64,000 nt of DNA from the NCBI RefSeq assembly GCF_025790165.1, contig NZ_CP094970.1:1302001-1366000 (forward strand), read 5' to 3'. Shown in pieces: positions 60,736 to 64,000 of this stretch. The notes beneath the pieces are model-generated. The model did not search any database. It saw only the letters and a list, made by a program, of their open reading frames with translations, and was not told the DNA's origin. Positions within the stretch are counted from its first letter, which is position 1. Each line of letters begins with the position of its first letter. The stretch comes from Solicola gregarius (GTDB taxonomy: Bacteria; Actinomycetota; Actinomycetes; Propionibacteriales; Nocardioidaceae). A program made the position numbers and the translations under genes.

Positions 60736-61970
60736 ACATCGACGAGCTGATCAAGGAATCGATCGACGACGCGACCGGCCCGACGCCGACGCCGGATCTG
60801 GACCGGATCCACCGGCACGGGCGACGCCGCTCGACCGTGCGGGTCGGCGCCGCGGCGCTCGCCACGATCGGCGTGGTGGCGGCGGGTACGTACGCGGTGC
60901 AGGGAATCGACGACGTCAACGGCTCGGACGAGCTCCCTGCGTCCGTTCGTACCCAAGGTCCCGCGCTGGCGTTCGTGACCTACAACCCGACGCGTGCACA
61001 CATCGACGGGAAGGCGGTCGAGCCCGACCACAAGGGCGGCCTCGAGGCGAGTGCACTCACCACCGCCGGACTCGTCTACATCAGTGGCGACAGCAACGGG
61101 ACGCCGTACTTCAAGGACCGCTCCGGCGCGGAGATGCGGCTCGGAGACCCGGTGAATCCGGACGGCGCCAAATCCTGGGGTTCGGAGGTCGTCGCCGACT
61201 CCGACCGAAGCAGCGCTGTCTGGTCGGCGGACGTCGCGGGCCCGGAGGTGCAGCTCAACCGGTTCGACGCCGACGCGCAGAAGGTCGCCGACTCGGTCAC
61301 CTTCGACCCCGCCGACGTCAGCGGGATGTCGGGCACCTCCCTGATCTGGCCGTCGATGTACTACGACGGTGTCGTCTACGCCGACGTCGAAGCGGGCCGC
61401 TTCGACCAGACCTTCGCCTGGGATCCGTCGCTCCCGGAGGGCCAACAGGTGTACGCGGCCACCGACCCGGACACCGTCATCGCAGCCGTGGGCAACGACC
61501 GGCTCGTTCTCAAGGGCAAGGGCAACGCGTACGGGGGCCCGGAGCAGCAGCCGCTCGACCCGTCGACCCGCGTCACCCGGCTGCCGGGAACCCTGTACGG
61601 CGGCGTCGGTGTCGACAGCTCGCGCTTGTCGCCGGATGGCACGTGGGCACTGGTGGATCCCGATCAGGCCAACGACTCCGGCTACCCGGTCGACGGCCCC
61701 GATGCCGACACCTTCAACGACCCGAGCGATGACTACGCGGCGATGAACCTCGACACGGGAAAGCAGTTCCCGTTGCACTCCCAGGGCATCGTGGAGGCGA
61801 GGTTCGACGACGACGGGAGCGTGCTGATCATCGAGGTCACCCCCGACGGCGGCGACCGACTGATCGACTGTGCACTGCCGTCGGACGAGTGCGCCACCGT
61901 CCTGGACGACGTACCCAACGGCGGCCCCGAATGGGAGGACGACTCCCCGGTTGCGGGCTTCCTCGACTGA
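60732..61970 (+). CDS. Membrane protein coupled to the sigma factor (possible anti-sigma)
   Basis: A 412-residue protein: a short cytoplasmic N-terminus (MNIDELIKESIDDATGPTPT), a transmembrane helix (VGAAALATIGVVAAGTYAV), and an extracytoplasmic domain of ~330 residues with propeller-like repeats (LVYISGDSNGTPYFKDRSGA, SLIWPSMYYDGVVYADVEAG, SRLSPDGTWALVDPDQANDS). It overlaps the sigma gene and probably controls it by sensing the envelope. No HxxxCxxC zinc anti-sigma motif is present, so the mechanism is uncertain. Confidence 0.75.
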   Translation: MNIDELIKESIDDATGPTPTPDLDRIHRHGRRRSTVRVGAAALATIGVVAAGTYAVQGIDDVNGSDELPASVRTQGPALAFVTYNPTRAHIDGKAVEPDHKGGLEASALTTAGLVYISGDSNGTPYFKDRSGAEMRLGDPVNPDGAKSWGSEVVADSDRSSAVWSADVAGPEVQLNRFDADAQKVADSVTFDPADVSGMSGTSLIWPSMYYDGVVYADVEAGRFDQTFAWDPSLPEGQQVYAATDPDTVIAAVGNDRLVLKGKGNAYGGPEQQPLDPSTRVTRLPGTLYGGVGVDSSRLSPDGTWALVDPDQANDSGYPVDGPDADTFNDPSDDYAAMNLDTGKQFPLHSQGIVEARFDDDGSVLIIEVTPDGGDRLIDCALPSDECATVLDDVPNGGPEWEDDSPVAGFLD

Positions 61971-61985
61971 CGGCGATCGACGAGA

Positions 61986-62059
61986 ACAATCCGCCGAGGT
62001 ACGGCGTCCTGCCACAAGACGGCGCTCTTGTGGCAGGACGCCGTACCTCGGCGGATTGT
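61986..62059. terminator. Very long perfect hairpin between convergent genes
   Basis: 34-bp perfect arms (61986-62019 and 62026-62059) with a 6-base loop (CGGCGC). The arm contains CCGCCGAGGTACGG, the start shared with the hairpin at 5381. It lies between the sigma-partner gene (+) and groEL (-). No T-run, so it is either a bidirectional terminator or a palindromic repeat. Confidence 0.8.
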
Positions 62060-62094
62060 GGCGGGTACGACAGCGGATTGTGGCGGGTACGACA
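62051..62094. repeat. Tandem duplication of a 22-bp unit
   Basis: Two identical 22-bp units starting GCGGATTGTGGCGGG (62051-62072 and 62073-62094) follow the hairpin, the first overlapping its right arm by nine bases. They lie 63 bp before the groEL stop. The period equals that of the GAGGAGAG arrays, but the sequence is unrelated. Confidence 0.8.
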
Positions 62095-62156
62095 ACGGCC
62101 CCCGGCGAGTACGCCGGGGGCCGAGTCGATGTGGTGCTACGACGAGCGGGCTGGAC

Positions 62157-63905
<1,749 letters not shown>

Positions 63906-63952
63906 TCATCGGCTCGGTCCGCTGACTTCTTTGTTTCGGTACTGCGGTGTTG

Positions 63953-63979
63953 CTGGCACTCTCGTATATGGAGTGCCAG
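63953..63979. promoter_or_regulatory. CIRCE operator of groEL
   Basis: CTGGCACTC, nine bases, GAGTGCCAG: a perfect inverted repeat with the N9 spacing of CIRCE (consensus TTAGCACTC-N9-GAGTGCTAA). It lies about 150 bp upstream of the groEL start and should bind HrcA. Confidence 0.85.
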
Positions 63980-63987
63980 CCTCATGT

Positions 63988-64000
63988 TTAGCACTCGCCC
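63988..64000. promoter_or_regulatory. Left half of a second CIRCE operator (cut by window edge)
   Basis: TTAGCACTC at 63988-63996 is an exact consensus CIRCE half-site, followed by GCCC at the window end. The other half would lie at about 64006-64014. Two tandem CIRCE sites before groEL fit strong heat-shock repression by HrcA. Confidence 0.7.

Overview
The window is very GC-rich actinobacterial chromosome, most likely from the Nocardioidaceae or a related Propionibacteriales group. This is inferred from the frequent GTG and TTG starts, four-base stop/start overlaps (ATGA, GTGA), TANNNT boxes directly upstream of leaderless starts, and actinobacterial families such as HelD, XPB helicase, CGNR proteins, SigJ, SigE-type sigma factors and CIRCE-controlled groEL. 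No rRNA, tRNA, CRISPR array or intact insertion sequence was recognised.

Layout. 1-5.3 kb: 5' part of an inositol-catabolic kinase gene (iolC), a PatB-type aminotransferase/C-S lyase, a VOC protein with a coupled tiny gene, a CGNR regulator, a DUF4393 (Abi-alpha-like) protein and a DUF445 membrane protein. 5.4-17.4 kb: ABC-2 exporter, helicase-associated protein, secreted GDPD, second CGNR protein, XPB helicase, NUDIX, HelD, HD phosphohydrolase and DUF4031. 17.4-27.4 kb: a complete 4-hydroxybenzoate to protocatechuate to beta-ketoadipate pathway (pobA, pcaHGB, fused pcaDC, pcaIJF, IclR regulator) with an inserted AhpD-like/SigJ pair. 27.6-33.3 kb: GAF-domain regulator, then a form II-type molybdenum hydroxylase operon (coxS-coxL-coxM-coxG). 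33.4-35.8 kb: repeats, a likely gene relic, a second IclR regulator, and a DUF559-like gene framed by two copies of one hairpin. 35.9-45.3 kb: carbohydrate locus (secreted PIG-L deacetylase, two permeases, binding lipoprotein, PfkB kinase, DeoR regulator, GH4 glycosidase). 45.4-51.7 kb: two secreted small proteins, the cox accessory genes (xdhC-like, coxE, coxD, mocA-like), a cytidylyltransferase and a dipeptidase. 51.9-54.7 kb: membrane protein, M20 hydrolase, lipoprotein amidase. 54.8-58.6 kb: a visibly less GC-rich block with a broken transposase, a Cys/His-rich secreted protein and an ABC/FtsX-type transporter. 58.6-64 kb: small membrane protein, MFS transporter, SigE-family sigma factor with its membrane partner, and groEL with CIRCE operators.

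The pca genes convert 4-hydroxybenzoate to acetyl-CoA and succinyl-CoA. The two cox blocks together would encode and assemble a Mo-containing hydroxylase, but they lie 13 kb apart around the sugar locus.

The strongest unexplained signal is the intergenic DNA. It holds several families of unusually perfect palindromes and two arrays of exactly phased 22-bp units that change orientation without leaving register. The best candidate accessory gene system is the 54.8-58.6 kb block. All family assignments come from reading motifs and remembered families; no database search was run.
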